Source: CALABS01 sp050260775
GTDB taxonomy: Bacteria; Pseudomonadota; Alphaproteobacteria; Rhodospirillales; Magnetospirillaceae
DNA length: 64,000 nucleotides
Reading direction: 5' to 3'
NCBI GenBank assembly: GCA_050260775.1
Contig: JBLNCP010000032.1
Span: forward strand, 38,639-102,638
The notes beneath the pieces are model-generated. The model was not told where the DNA came from. It searched no databases and worked only from the letters and a program-made list of their open reading frames with translations. Within the stretch, counting starts at the first letter, position 1; every line of letters starts with the position of its first letter. The translations under genes were made by a program, and so were the position numbers. Below, piece after piece: positions 1 through 11,418 of this stretch.

Positions 1-87
1 CGCTGTCGAAAATGGGCGGATAGCAAAGCCTTCCGCAGCATTGCGCCCCTGCCCTCCGGTGACCAACTGCGGCCACAAGGAGGCTCC

Positions 88-744
88 ATGCCGCAGATCT
101 TCCCGCCGAGCGCAGACACCTGGCTCAGGGTCTTCCTGGTGGCGATCGCCCTCGGCGCCATCGCGGCGGGAGCGCTCGCGGCCGGGCTGGTGCACTCCGA
201 CTACCTGACCGGGGTGGGCCTGCCGCCGCCGCAGCCGGTGCCGTTCAGCCATCAGCATCATGCCGGGGGCCTGGGCATCGACTGCCGCTACTGCCATTAC
301 GCGGTGGAGACCAGCTCGGAGGCCGGGCTGCCGCCGACGCACGTCTGCATGTCCTGCCATTCGCAGCTCTACACCAGCCAGGAGATGCTGGCGCCGGTGC
401 GCCACAGCCTGGCCGAGGATCGGCCGATCCACTGGCGCCGCGTCGCCAAGCTGCCCGGCTACGTCTACTTCAACCACTCGATCCACGTGTCGAAGGGCAT
501 CGGCTGCTCCGACTGCCACGGCCGCATCGACCGCATGCCGGCGACCGCGATGGCCAAGGCCTTCCAGATGGAGTTCTGCCTCGGGTGCCATCGCGACCCG
601 ACGCCCCACCTCCGCCCTCTCGACAAGGTGACCGACATGGACTGGCGGCCGCCGGCCGACCAGGCGGCCATCGGCGCCCGCCTGATCGCCGAGCGCGGCA
701 TCGACCTCGGCCGCATCACCGACTGCTACACCTGCCACCGGTGA
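88..744 (+). CDS. actA: Alternative complex III pentaheme cytochrome c subunit ActA
   Basis: ActA is the multiheme, periplasm-facing cytochrome of alternative complex III (ACIII), which oxidises quinol and passes electrons to a terminal oxidase. The 218-residue protein has one N-terminal membrane anchor (about residues 13-35) and five CxxCH heme sites: C66-H70, C87-H91, C140-H144, C164-H168 and C213-H217. An AAGGAG ribosome site lies about 6 bases before the ATG. It is the first gene of the act-cox operon, and its stop is 5 bases before actB. Five hemes plus an actB neighbour make the identification firm. Confidence 0.93.
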   Translation: MPQIFPPSADTWLRVFLVAIALGAIAAGALAAGLVHSDYLTGVGLPPPQPVPFSHQHHAGGLGIDCRYCHYAVETSSEAGLPPTHVCMSCHSQLYTSQEMLAPVRHSLAEDRPIHWRRVAKLPGYVYFNHSIHVSKGIGCSDCHGRIDRMPATAMAKAFQMEFCLGCHRDPTPHLRPLDKVTDMDWRPPADQAAIGARLIAERGIDLGRITDCYTCHR

Positions 745-749
745 GGCCC

Positions 750-3428
<2,679 letters not shown>

Positions 3429-3429
3429 C

Positions 3430-4785
3430 ATGGCCCCGCCCCCCGCCATCCCCCCGGACCAGAGCTTCACCCAGGTCAGCCGCACCCTGGCCCACATCGT
3501 CCAGGACTTCCCCTACCGGCGCCGCTGGTGGCTGCTTCTGGGGATGGCAGGGGTGCTGGTGATCCTGTTCGTAATCGCCGCCACCTGGCTGTTCACCTTC
3601 GGGGTCGGCATCTGGGGCCTCAACATCCCGGTGGTGTGGGGGCTGGCCATCGTCAACGTGGTGTGGTGGATCGGCATCGGCCACGCCGGCACCTTCATCT
3701 CGGCGATGCTGCTGATCCTGCAGCAGGAATGGCGCAACTCGCTCAACCGCTTCGCCGAGGCGATGACCATCTTCGCGGTGTTCTGCGCCGTCCTCTACCC
3801 CATCCTCCACCTCGGGCGGCCGTGGAAGTTCTACTACATGCTGCCCTACCCCAACCCATTGGGAGTGCAGCCGCAGTTCCGCAGCCCGCTGCTGTGGGAC
3901 GTGTTCGCCTTCGCCACCTATTTCACCGTGTCGGTGGTGTTCTGGTACGTCGGCCTGATCCCCGACCTCGCCACCATGCGCGACCGCGCCCGCACCCGCT
4001 GGGGCCGCATCCTGTTCGGCCTGGGCGCCTTGGGGTGGCGCGGGTCCGCCCGGCACTGGGGGCGCTGGCGGCAGGCCTACCTGCTGGTGGCGGCGCTGGC
4101 CATGCCGCTGGTGGTCTCGGTCCATTCCGGCGTTTCGCTGCTGTTCGCCGTCGGCCCGACGGTGGGCTGGCACAGCACCATCTTCCCGCCGTTCTTCGTC
4201 ATGGGCGCCGTCTATTCCGGGTTCGCCATGGTGATCCTGATCGCCGTCTCCTTGCGCCGCGCCTTCCGCCTGGACGCTGTGCTGACCTCCCACCACGTCG
4301 AGCTGCTCGCCAAGTGGCTGCTGCTGACGGGGCTGTGCACCGGCTACGGCTATCTCTGCGAAAGCTTCGTCGCCTGGTACTCGAACGACCCGATGGAACT
4401 CGAGCGCTTGGCCGAGCGGCTGACCGGAACCTACGCCCCGGTCACATGGTTCACCTACGGCGTCAACCTGGGCGTCATCCAGGTCCTGTGGCTGGGCTGG
4501 GTCCGCCGCCGCGGCTGGGCGGTGGCGCTGGTCGCCGGGCTGGTCGTCGTCGCCATGTACACCGAGCGCTACATGCTGGTCATCACCTCGCTCTATCACG
4601 GCTTCGAGCCCGGCAAGTGGCACGTCTACGTCCCCACCTTCTGGGATTGGGCGATCTTCTTCGGGACGGTGGGGCTGTTCCTGTTCCTGCTGCTGCTGTT
4701 CGTCCGGCTGCTGCCCAGCGTCTCCATCGCCGAGGTCAAGGAAGTGCTGGAGCACGAACAGGCGGAGGCCGGCCATGGCACATGA
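3430..4785 (+). CDS. actC: ACIII NrfD-like membrane subunit ActC
   Basis: ActC is a polytopic NrfD/PsrC-family protein that forms the main quinol-binding membrane module of ACIII, bound to ActB. The 451-residue product has about ten hydrophobic helices, starting after a 35-residue cytoplasmic N-terminus. The open frame extends far upstream inside actB; ATG 3430 is chosen because it directly follows the actB stop (3426-3428) and gives the usual family length. It overlaps actD by 11 bases, suggesting translational coupling. Confidence 0.92.
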   Translation: MAPPPAIPPDQSFTQVSRTLAHIVQDFPYRRRWWLLLGMAGVLVILFVIAATWLFTFGVGIWGLNIPVVWGLAIVNVVWWIGIGHAGTFISAMLLILQQEWRNSLNRFAEAMTIFAVFCAVLYPILHLGRPWKFYYMLPYPNPLGVQPQFRSPLLWDVFAFATYFTVSVVFWYVGLIPDLATMRDRARTRWGRILFGLGALGWRGSARHWGRWRQAYLLVAALAMPLVVSVHSGVSLLFAVGPTVGWHSTIFPPFFVMGAVYSGFAMVILIAVSLRRAFRLDAVLTSHHVELLAKWLLLTGLCTGYGYLCESFVAWYSNDPMELERLAERLTGTYAPVTWFTYGVNLGVIQVLWLGWVRRRGWAVALVAGLVVVAMYTERYMLVITSLYHGFEPGKWHVYVPTFWDWAIFFGTVGLFLFLLLLFVRLLPSVSIAEVKEVLEHEQAEAGHGT

Positions 4786-5296
4786 GATCCTCGGCGTCTC
4801 AGCCCGTTTCCGCGACCTCGACGCCATCGTGGCGGCGGCGCATGCGGCGCGGGCCGCCGGCTACGCGATCGACGCCTTCACCCCCTTCCCGGTCCGCGCC
4901 CTGGAACGCCTGGCCGCCCGGCCCGACCCGAGCATCCCGTGGGCCACCTTCCTGGCGGCGCTGGTCGGGGTGGTGTTCGGCCTATGGCTGGGCTGGTACA
5001 TCAACGTGATCGATTATCCGATCAACGTCGGCGGCCGCCCGCTGGCCTCCTGGCCGGCGTTCGTCCTGCCGGCCTTCGAGCTTGCCGTCCTGTTCAGCAC
5101 CTTCGGCGCCATCGGCACCATGCTGGTCCGCAACCGCCTGCCGCGGCTGCATCATCCCATCTTCGAAGTTCCCGGCTTTTCCCGCGTCAGCGACGATTCC
5201 TTCGTCCTGCTGATCGAGACCGCGACCGACGGCGAACCGGCCCGCCGGCTGCTGGCCGACCGGGGCGGGCTCGACATCGCCGAGGTGGCGCGATGA
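4775..5296 (+). CDS. actD: ACIII membrane subunit ActD (DUF3341)
   Basis: The 173-residue protein matches the DUF3341/ActD pattern. A soluble N-terminal half (about 1-55) carries the A-A-x-A-G-Y-x-I-D-A-F-T-P-F-P-V segment. Two transmembrane helices follow (about 60-80 and 95-115), then a cytoplasmic tail. In ACIII it packs beside ActC and ActF and carries no cofactor. It begins inside the last codons of actC and shares 4 bases (ATGA) with actE. Confidence 0.9.
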   Translation: MAHEILGVSARFRDLDAIVAAAHAARAAGYAIDAFTPFPVRALERLAARPDPSIPWATFLAALVGVVFGLWLGWYINVIDYPINVGGRPLASWPAFVLPAFELAVLFSTFGAIGTMLVRNRLPRLHHPIFEVPGFSRVSDDSFVLLIETATDGEPARRLLADRGGLDIAEVAR

Positions 5297-5769
5297 GGCG
5301 GGCGTCCCTGTTCATGCTCGCCGCTTTGGCGGCCTGCGACCAGAACATGGTGGTGCAGCAGAAGTCCATGCCGACCGAGGCCAGCGCCCTGTTCCCCGAC
5401 GGCAAGGTCGACCAGGCGCCCCCCCCCGGCACCGTGGCGCGCGACCAACCGGCCCGCGATGCCATCCTGGCGAACCGGCCGCCGCTCACCCGCGCGCTGC
5501 TGGAGCGCGGGCGCGAGCGCTACGCCATCTATTGCCAGCCCTGCCACAGCCCGGCCGGCGACGGCGACGGCATCATCCCGCGCCACGGCTTCCCGCATCC
5601 GCCCAGCTATCTGGAAGACAGGCTCAGGCGCGCCCCCGCCAGCCATTTCGTCCAGGTGATGACCAACGGCCACGGGATCATGTTCGCCTATGGCGACCGC
5701 GTACCGGTGGAGGATCGCTGGGCCATCGCCGCCTGGATCCGGGCACTGCAGGAGGCACAGGCGCCATGA
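5293..5769 (+). CDS. actE: ACIII monoheme cytochrome c lipoprotein ActE
   Basis: ActE is the monoheme cytochrome c of ACIII and a candidate exit site for electrons to the oxidase. The 158-residue product has a lipoprotein signal ending LAAC and one CQPCH heme site near residue 80, followed by a class I cytochrome c fold. ATG 5293 overlaps the actD stop (ATGA), which selects this start over upstream in-frame codons. Its stop overlaps actF by 4 bases. Confidence 0.9.
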   Translation: MRRASLFMLAALAACDQNMVVQQKSMPTEASALFPDGKVDQAPPPGTVARDQPARDAILANRPPLTRALLERGRERYAIYCQPCHSPAGDGDGIIPRHGFPHPPSYLEDRLRRAPASHFVQVMTNGHGIMFAYGDRVPVEDRWAIAAWIRALQEAQAP

Positions 5770-6818
5770 CCGCCAACCGCGCCTGCCTGCTGGCGAGCGT
5801 CCTCGGGTTCGCCGTCCTGGCCGCCGTCGGAGTGGTGTCCGGTGCGACACCGCTGCTGCGCGGCTGGCTGGTGGCGGTGCTCGCCATCCTGGGCCTGCCG
5901 CTGGGCGCCCTGCTGCTCCTCCTCACCGACCACCTCATCCCCCGGAGGTGGCCGGCGCCCCTGGCCGCCATCTTCGAGGCGGCGGCGCTGACGCTCCCGG
6001 TTATCGGCGTGGCGCTGCTGCCAATGCTCGCCATGCCGCAGGCGGTGTGGCCGTGGGCCGATGCCTCGCCGTGGCCGTCCGGCTGGCCGAATGAGGGCTG
6101 GCTGCAACCGCCCCTGTTCACCGCCCGCGCCCTTGGCATCGTCGGCATGCTGTCCCTGTTCGCCTGGGGCGCGGCGACACGCACGAGTGGCCGGACCCGC
6201 CCCGCCCTCGCCGCCCTGGGGCTGGTGGCGCTGACCCTGGCGGGCACGCTGGCCGCCTTCGACTGGGGCATGAGCCTGGAGCCGGAGTTCCGCTCGACCG
6301 TTTACGGACTGATGATCCTGACCGACCTCACGCTGACCGGCTTCGCCTTTGCCGTGCCGATGGTGCTGGCACGGCAATCGCCCGCCCCGATCCCGCCGGG
6401 ACCGCTGGCGGCGGTCCTGCTGTCGTTGGTGATGCTGTGGGCCTATCTCGCCTTCTGTCAGTACCTGATCGTGTGGTCCGGCGACCTGCCGCACGAGATC
6501 GGCTGGTACCTGCGGCGGGCGACCGGCGGCTGGCAGGCGGCGGCCTGGGCGCTGGGCATCGCCGGGACCGTCCTCTTCCTGGCGTTGCTGCCGGGACGGG
6601 TGCGCCACTCGGCGCGGGCGCTGTCGGCGGTGGCGCTGGCGGTCCTGGTCCTGCGGGCCGTCGAGAGCGCGTGGCTGTTCATCCCCGCCTGGCCGGAGGG
6701 GCAGGCGTTCATTCTCGCGGCCTACGCCGGCGGCATGGCGGCGGGCGGCGGGCTGTGGGGCCTCGGCTTCCTCCGGCTGCTGGCGGGCCGGCCGGCCCCG
6801 GAGGCGGGCCATGGCTGA
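5766..6818 (+). CDS. actF: ACIII membrane subunit ActF
   Basis: This 350-residue integral membrane protein has about ten hydrophobic segments and sits where ActF (related to ActC/NrfD) lies in act operons. ATG 5766 shares ATGA with the actE stop. In solved ACIII complexes ActF pairs with ActC in the membrane, and a role in proton movement has been proposed. Sequence similarity in this subunit is low, so the call rests largely on topology, length and gene order. Confidence 0.87.
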   Translation: MTANRACLLASVLGFAVLAAVGVVSGATPLLRGWLVAVLAILGLPLGALLLLLTDHLIPRRWPAPLAAIFEAAALTLPVIGVALLPMLAMPQAVWPWADASPWPSGWPNEGWLQPPLFTARALGIVGMLSLFAWGAATRTSGRTRPALAALGLVALTLAGTLAAFDWGMSLEPEFRSTVYGLMILTDLTLTGFAFAVPMVLARQSPAPIPPGPLAAVLLSLVMLWAYLAFCQYLIVWSGDLPHEIGWYLRRATGGWQAAAWALGIAGTVLFLALLPGRVRHSARALSAVALAVLVLRAVESAWLFIPAWPEGQAFILAAYAGGMAAGGGLWGLGFLRLLAGRPAPEAGHG

Positions 6819-7119
6819 CCGCGAAAGCCGGGATGCGGATGTGGCCCTGAGCGCGAAGGCGCTGGTGGCCCTGGTGGCGACGGTGATGCTGGCCTTGGCG
6901 GTGGTGGCCGGCCTGATCGCGCTGTCGGGAGGCCCGGTGGCCCGGCCGGCCTCCACCCTGCCCGACCAGGCGCCGGACTTCCCGGCGCCGGCGCTGCGGA
7001 CCGATCCCCTGGCGGAGCCGGCGGCCCTGGCGCGGGAAAAGGCGCCCGCTCTGGATGGAATCGAGGAGGCCATGCGCAGACTGGAAAGTGGCGGGTGGCC
7101 TTCCGAGGAGGCACGGTGA
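6811..7119 (+). CDS. Small single-helix membrane protein between actF and coxB
   Basis: The 102-residue product has a charged N-terminus, one transmembrane helix (about 18-40) and an outward Pro/Ala-rich tail of about 60 residues. It overlaps actF by 8 bases, and its TGA forms TGATG with the coxB start, so it is clearly translated as part of the act-cox operon. I do not recognise a family. It could be a small ACIII subunit, an oxidase subunit or an assembly factor for the ACIII-caa3 contact; position alone supports this. Confidence 0.75.
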   Translation: MADRESRDADVALSAKALVALVATVMLALAVVAGLIALSGGPVARPASTLPDQAPDFPAPALRTDPLAEPAALAREKAPALDGIEEAMRRLESGGWPSEEAR

Positions 7120-8111
7120 TGCCGCTGTGGCCGGTCGCCGCGTCGGAATACGCCGCACAGGTCGACTGGCTGTTCCTCGCGCTGATCGTGCTGGCGCTGT
7201 CGCTGGCGGCACCACCGATCCTGGCCCTGATCGTCTTCGTCGTCCGCTACCGCGAGGGCCGGCGGGTGGACCGCACGCAGCCGCCGACGCGCAAGTTCGG
7301 GCTGGAGGTGGCCTGGACGATCATCCCGTTCGCGCTGACGCTGGCCTGCTTCGGCTGGGCGGCATGGCTTTATCGCGTCCATGCCGAGCCGCCGGCCACC
7401 GACACCTTGGACATCTCGGTGGTAGCCAAGCAGTGGATGTTCAAGTTCCAGCACCCCGGCGGCCAGCGCGAGCTGGACGAACTGCACGTCCCGGCCGGCC
7501 AGGCGGTGCGCCTGCTCATGACCTCCCAGGACGTCATCCACTCCCTTTTCTTGCCGGCGCTGCGCATCAAGCAGGACGTGCTGCCCGGCCGCGTCACCCA
7601 GCTCTGGTTCCGTGCCGACCGCCCCGGCATCTACCACCTCCATTGTGCGGAATATTGCGGCACCAACCACTCGCTGATGGGCACCCGCTTCATCGTCCTG
7701 GCGCCGCCCGACTACCAGCGCTGGCTGAAGGGCGAGGGCGAGGACGCCATCCTGGTGCGCCAGGGCGCCGACCTTTTCCGCGCCCGCGGCTGCAGCGGCT
7801 GCCACGAGGGCGGCCCCGGCGCGCCGGTGCGCGCCCCGTCGCTGAAGGGCGTGTTCGGCGGCCCCGTCTTCCTGGCCGACGGCACCAGCGTCATCGCCGA
7901 CGAGGCCTACCTGCGCGACAGCATCCTGCTGCCCGGCCGCCAGATCGTCGCCGGCTTCAAGGACGACATGCCGAGCTTCGCCGGCAAACTGTCCGAGGGC
8001 GAGATCCAGAGCCTGGTGGCCTACGTCAAATCGCTTGGGATGGAGGATTCCGGTGACGGCCAACTATCTGACGGCCGGCTACAGCCTGAGGTCGTGGCTC
8101 CTCACCACTGA
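7119..8111 (+). CDS. coxB: Cytochrome c oxidase subunit II with fused cytochrome c (caa3 type)
   Basis: The 330-residue protein carries two transmembrane helices (about 17-42 and 62-85), a CuA cupredoxin domain with ligands H141, C176, C180, H184 and M187, and a C-terminal cytochrome c with C225-x2-C228-H229. The fused heme marks a caa3 oxidase, which can take electrons directly from ActA or ActE. GAGGAG at 7105-7110 precedes ATG 7119; an in-frame codon at 7095 lacks that spacing. Its 3' end overlaps coxA by 59 bases. Confidence 0.93.
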   Translation: MPLWPVAASEYAAQVDWLFLALIVLALSLAAPPILALIVFVVRYREGRRVDRTQPPTRKFGLEVAWTIIPFALTLACFGWAAWLYRVHAEPPATDTLDISVVAKQWMFKFQHPGGQRELDELHVPAGQAVRLLMTSQDVIHSLFLPALRIKQDVLPGRVTQLWFRADRPGIYHLHCAEYCGTNHSLMGTRFIVLAPPDYQRWLKGEGEDAILVRQGADLFRARGCSGCHEGGPGAPVRAPSLKGVFGGPVFLADGTSVIADEAYLRDSILLPGRQIVAGFKDDMPSFAGKLSEGEIQSLVAYVKSLGMEDSGDGQLSDGRLQPEVVAPHH

Positions 8112-9648
8112 CCACAAGCGCATCGCCCTGCTCTACCTCGCCGCCATCACCCTGTTCTTCTTCGTCGGCGGCGCGGCGGCGACCATGATCCGGCTGGAAC
8201 TGGCCACGCCCCGGGGCGACCTGATGACCGCCGACGGCTACAACCGCGCCTTCACCCTGCACGCGGTGGTGATGGTGTGGTTCTTCCTGATCCCCTCCAT
8301 TCCCGCCGTGTTCGGCAATTTCCTCATCCCGCTGATGATCGGGGCGCAGGACCTCGCCTTTCCCCGCCTCAACCTGGCCTCGTGGTACCTGTTCATGGCC
8401 GGCGGGGCGATGGCGCTGTGGGCGCTGATCGTCGGCGGACTGGACACCGGCTGGACCTTCTACACCCCGTTCAGCACCCTCTATTCCAGCACCCACGTGG
8501 TCCTGGCGCTGTCCGGGGTGGTGGTGGCCGGGTTCTCCTCGATCCTCACCGGCCTCAACATCGTGGTGACGGTCCACCGCCTGCGGGCGCCCGGCATGAC
8601 CTGGATGCGGCTGCCGCTGTTCGTGTGGGCCCTCTACGCCACCGCCCTCATCCTGGTGCTGGCGACGCCGGTGCTGGCGATCACGGTGGTCATGCTGGTG
8701 GCCGAGCGGCTGTTCGGCTTCGGCTTCTTCGATCCCCGCCTCGGCGGCGACCCGCTGCTGTTCCAGCACCTGTTCTGGTTCTACAGCCACCCCGCCGTCT
8801 ACATCATGATCCTGCCGGCCATGGGGGTGACCAACGAGCTGATCACCTGTTTCTCGCGCCGGCGCATCTTCGGCTACCGCTTCGTCGCCGGCGCCACCCT
8901 CGGCATCGCCTCGATCGGCTTCCTGGTCTGGGGCCACCACATGTTCGTGGCCGGACAGTCGGTGTACGCCAGCATGGCGTTCTCGCTGCTGACCTTCCTG
9001 GTGGCGGTGCCGTCGGGGATCAAGGTCTACAACTGGACCGCCACCCTCTACAAAGGCCGCATCCAGCTCAAGGCGCCGATGCTGTTCGGGCTGGCCTTCA
9101 TCGGCCTGTTCATGGTCGGCGGCATCACCGGCCTGTTCCTGGCCTCGCTGGCCTTCGACGTCCACGTCACCGACACCTACTTCGTCATCGCCCACTTCCA
9201 CTTCATCATGGTGGGCGGCACGGTCTCGGCCTACATGGGGGCGCTGCACTTCTGGTGGCCCAAGATCACCGGCCGCATGTACCCCGAACGCTGGGGCCAG
9301 GCGGCGGCGATCCTGATCTTCGTCGGCTTTCTGCTGACCTTCCTGCCGCAGTACTGGCTGGGCTGGCTGGGCATGCCGCGCCGCTACTGGACCTATCCGG
9401 CCGAGTTCCAGGTGCTGAACGTCCTGTCCTCGGCCGGAGCCTCGATCCTGGCAATCGGCTACCTGCTGCCGCTGTTCTATCTCGGCCGCTCGGCCTTCGT
9501 GGGACCGCGCGCCCCCGCCAACCCGTGGGATGCCCGCGGGCTGGAATGGATGGTGCCGTCGCCGCCGCCCCAGCACAATTTCGAGCGGATCCCCGAGGTG
9601 ACGTGGCCGGCCTACGACTACCCGGCGGAGGACGGCGATGCCGGCTGA
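8053..9648 (+). CDS. coxA: Cytochrome c oxidase subunit I, A2-type heme-copper oxidase
   Basis: This is the catalytic subunit that reduces O2 to water at the heme a3-CuB centre. The 531-residue protein has about twelve helices, the low-spin heme ligand H70, and the helix VI motif Y244-S245-H246-P-A-V-Y. That YSHPxV form, lacking the HPEVY glutamate, marks A2-type oxidases. The HHMF and HFHFIMVGG ligand segments are present. GTG 8053 has GGAGG 6 bases upstream and gives the usual N-terminus; an ATG at 8035 is the alternative. It overlaps coxB by 59 and coxC by 11 bases. Confidence 0.93.
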   Translation: MTANYLTAGYSLRSWLLTTDHKRIALLYLAAITLFFFVGGAAATMIRLELATPRGDLMTADGYNRAFTLHAVVMVWFFLIPSIPAVFGNFLIPLMIGAQDLAFPRLNLASWYLFMAGGAMALWALIVGGLDTGWTFYTPFSTLYSSTHVVLALSGVVVAGFSSILTGLNIVVTVHRLRAPGMTWMRLPLFVWALYATALILVLATPVLAITVVMLVAERLFGFGFFDPRLGGDPLLFQHLFWFYSHPAVYIMILPAMGVTNELITCFSRRRIFGYRFVAGATLGIASIGFLVWGHHMFVAGQSVYASMAFSLLTFLVAVPSGIKVYNWTATLYKGRIQLKAPMLFGLAFIGLFMVGGITGLFLASLAFDVHVTDTYFVIAHFHFIMVGGTVSAYMGALHFWWPKITGRMYPERWGQAAAILIFVGFLLTFLPQYWLGWLGMPRRYWTYPAEFQVLNVLSSAGASILAIGYLLPLFYLGRSAFVGPRAPANPWDARGLEWMVPSPPPQHNFERIPEVTWPAYDYPAEDGDAG

Positions 9649-10243
9649 CCAGGCCATCGAGGCCCGGCGGACCGCCGCCCTGGGCATGTGGGTGTTCCTG
9701 GCCAGCGAGGTGCTGATGTTCGGCGCCCTGTTCATGGCTCTCGCGGTGTGCCGCTGGCTGAACGCCGATTCCTGGCGCCAGGCCAGCGCCGACCTGCATT
9801 TGTGGATGGGGACCGGCAACACGGCAATCCTGCTGACCAGCTCGCTGATCATGGCGCTGGCGGTCATGTGGGCGCGGCGCCGGCATGGACGCGGCACCGC
9901 CGGCCTGCTCGCCGCCACCACCCTGCTGGGGCTGGCGTTCCTGGCCGTCAAGGGCACGGAATACTGGCTGGAATGGCGCGACGGTCTGATGCCGGGCCTG
10001 GGATCCGGTTCCGCGCTGGCCGGGCCGGGAGCGACGCTGTTCTTCCAGCTCTATTTCCTCGCCACCGGCCTGCACGCCCTCCATCTGGCGCTTGGCTGCC
10101 TGGCGACCGGGACGCTGGCGGTGGTCACCCTGCGCCGGGGCCCCGCCGATGTCCCCACCGAGATGATCGGCCTCTACTGGCACTTCGTCGACGTGGTCTG
10201 GGTGTTCCTCTTCCCCATCTTCTATCTGGCGGCCCCGCGATGA
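9638..10243 (+). CDS. coxC: Cytochrome c oxidase subunit III
   Basis: The 201-residue protein has five transmembrane helices and the subunit III hallmarks: MWVFLASEVLMFGALF near the N-terminus, LHALHLALG in the middle and a YWHFVDVVWVFLFP end. The short five-helix form is usual for caa3/A2 oxidases. It stabilises subunit I and holds no metal. It overlaps the coxA stop by 11 bases and the next gene by 4. Confidence 0.92.
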   Translation: MPADQAIEARRTAALGMWVFLASEVLMFGALFMALAVCRWLNADSWRQASADLHLWMGTGNTAILLTSSLIMALAVMWARRRHGRGTAGLLAATTLLGLAFLAVKGTEYWLEWRDGLMPGLGSGSALAGPGATLFFQLYFLATGLHALHLALGCLATGTLAVVTLRRGPADVPTEMIGLYWHFVDVVWVFLFPIFYLAAPR

Positions 10244-10500
10244 GCCCCGCCCGCGCCGCCCTCGTCTACCTCGCCCTGATCGCCCTGCTGGCCGCCACCG
10301 TCGGCGCCACCTTCCTGGGGCTGGGGCCGTGGACGGTGGCGATCAACCTCGCCATCGCCGCCGCCAAGGCGGGCCTGATCCTGTGGTTCTTCATGGAGCT
10401 GGGCGCCGCCCCGGGGCTGGTGCGGCTGTTCGCCTTCGGCACCCTGGCGTGGCTGGCGGTGTTGTTCGGGCTGGGATGGGCCGACTGGCTGACCCGGTAG
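10240..10500 (+). CDS. Cytochrome c oxidase subunit IV family protein
   Basis: The 86-residue protein has three hydrophobic segments and a central AAAKAGLILWFFMEL stretch typical of prokaryotic subunit IV (COX4_pro/CyoD-like). It ends the operon after coxC, with a 4-base overlap at its start. The TAG at 10498-10500 directly abuts the stop of the convergent CDF gene, so there is no room for a separate intrinsic terminator. Confidence 0.85.
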   Translation: MSPARAALVYLALIALLAATVGATFLGLGPWTVAINLAIAAAKAGLILWFFMELGAAPGLVRLFAFGTLAWLAVLFGLGWADWLTR

Positions 10501-11412
10501 CTAGCGCAGGCGCAGGAACATCTTGGTCACCTCCGGGTGGGCGGCCTTGATCTTGGCTTCCAGATCGGCCGAGGCACGCGTGATCTCGCGGCCCCGCATC
10601 TCGGGATCGAAGTGCAGGTCGAGCGCGGCGACCACCTGGTCGGGGGCGAGATGGATGGTCATCACCGCGCGAGCGTCGGACACGCCCTGGGATTCCGAGG
10701 CCAGCCGGCACAGAGACCGACCGAGCGCCGGTCGCGCCCGCTCTCCGATCAGCAATCCCTTGCTCTCGCGGGCAAGGAAGATGGCGGTGGCGCCCAGGAT
10801 GACGGCGATGCCGATGGAGGCCCACCCGTCCATCTCGGGGCGGCCAAGCATCTGGGCGCCAAGGGTCCCCAGCATGGCGAACACCAGCCCGAGCACCGCC
10901 GCGCTGTCCTCGAACAGCACGGTGTAGGTCGACGGATCCTTGCTTTCAGCCACCGCATCGAGCCAGCCGCTCCGTCCCTTGGACGCGTGGAACTCCCGCA
11001 TGGCGACCGTCCACGAGGCGCCTTCGAAGACGAGGGACAGGCCCAGCACGCCGTAGGCGACAAGCGGGTTGGCGATGGCCACCGGATGGGCGAGATGGGT
11101 GATCCCCTCGTAGAACGACATCCCCGCGCCCAGCGAGAAGATCAGCAAGGCGACGATGAAGGCCCAGAAATACAGCTCGCGGCCGTGCCCGAGCGGATGG
11201 ACCTCGTCGGCAGGCAATTGCGACCGCCACATGCCGTAAAGCAAGAGCGCCTGGTTGCCGGTGTCGACCAGCGAGTGGATGGCTTCACTGGTCATGGCCG
11301 AACTGCCGGTGTACCAGGCCGCCGCCGCCTTAGTGGCCGCGATGGCGAGGTTTCCCGCCAGAGCGGCGTACACCACCTTGCGGGAACCGCCCTGGGCGGA
11401 GCGTGCGGCCAT
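10501..11412 (-). CDS. Cation diffusion facilitator family transporter (ZnT9-like)
   Basis: A 303-residue inner-membrane divalent-cation/proton antiporter. Six helices are visible. Helix II carries HSLVDTGNQ, followed by HPLGHGRELYFWAF, and a later helix carries EDSAAVLG. This ED-A-A form and the H-P-x-G-x-G-R-E-x-Y-F-W signature resemble the SLC30A9/ZnT9-like branch, so the metal is not certain. A cytoplasmic C-terminal domain (about 215-303) is present. It lies 6 bases downstream of the rhodopsin-transducer-like gene and is probably cotranscribed with it. Confidence 0.88.
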   Translation of the reverse strand: MAARSAQGGSRKVVYAALAGNLAIAATKAAAAWYTGSSAMTSEAIHSLVDTGNQALLLYGMWRSQLPADEVHPLGHGRELYFWAFIVALLIFSLGAGMSFYEGITHLAHPVAIANPLVAYGVLGLSLVFEGASWTVAMREFHASKGRSGWLDAVAESKDPSTYTVLFEDSAAVLGLVFAMLGTLGAQMLGRPEMDGWASIGIAVILGATAIFLARESKGLLIGERARPALGRSLCRLASESQGVSDARAVMTIHLAPDQVVAALDLHFDPEMRGREITRASADLEAKIKAAHPEVTKMFLRLR

Positions 11413-11418
11413 GGAGGC

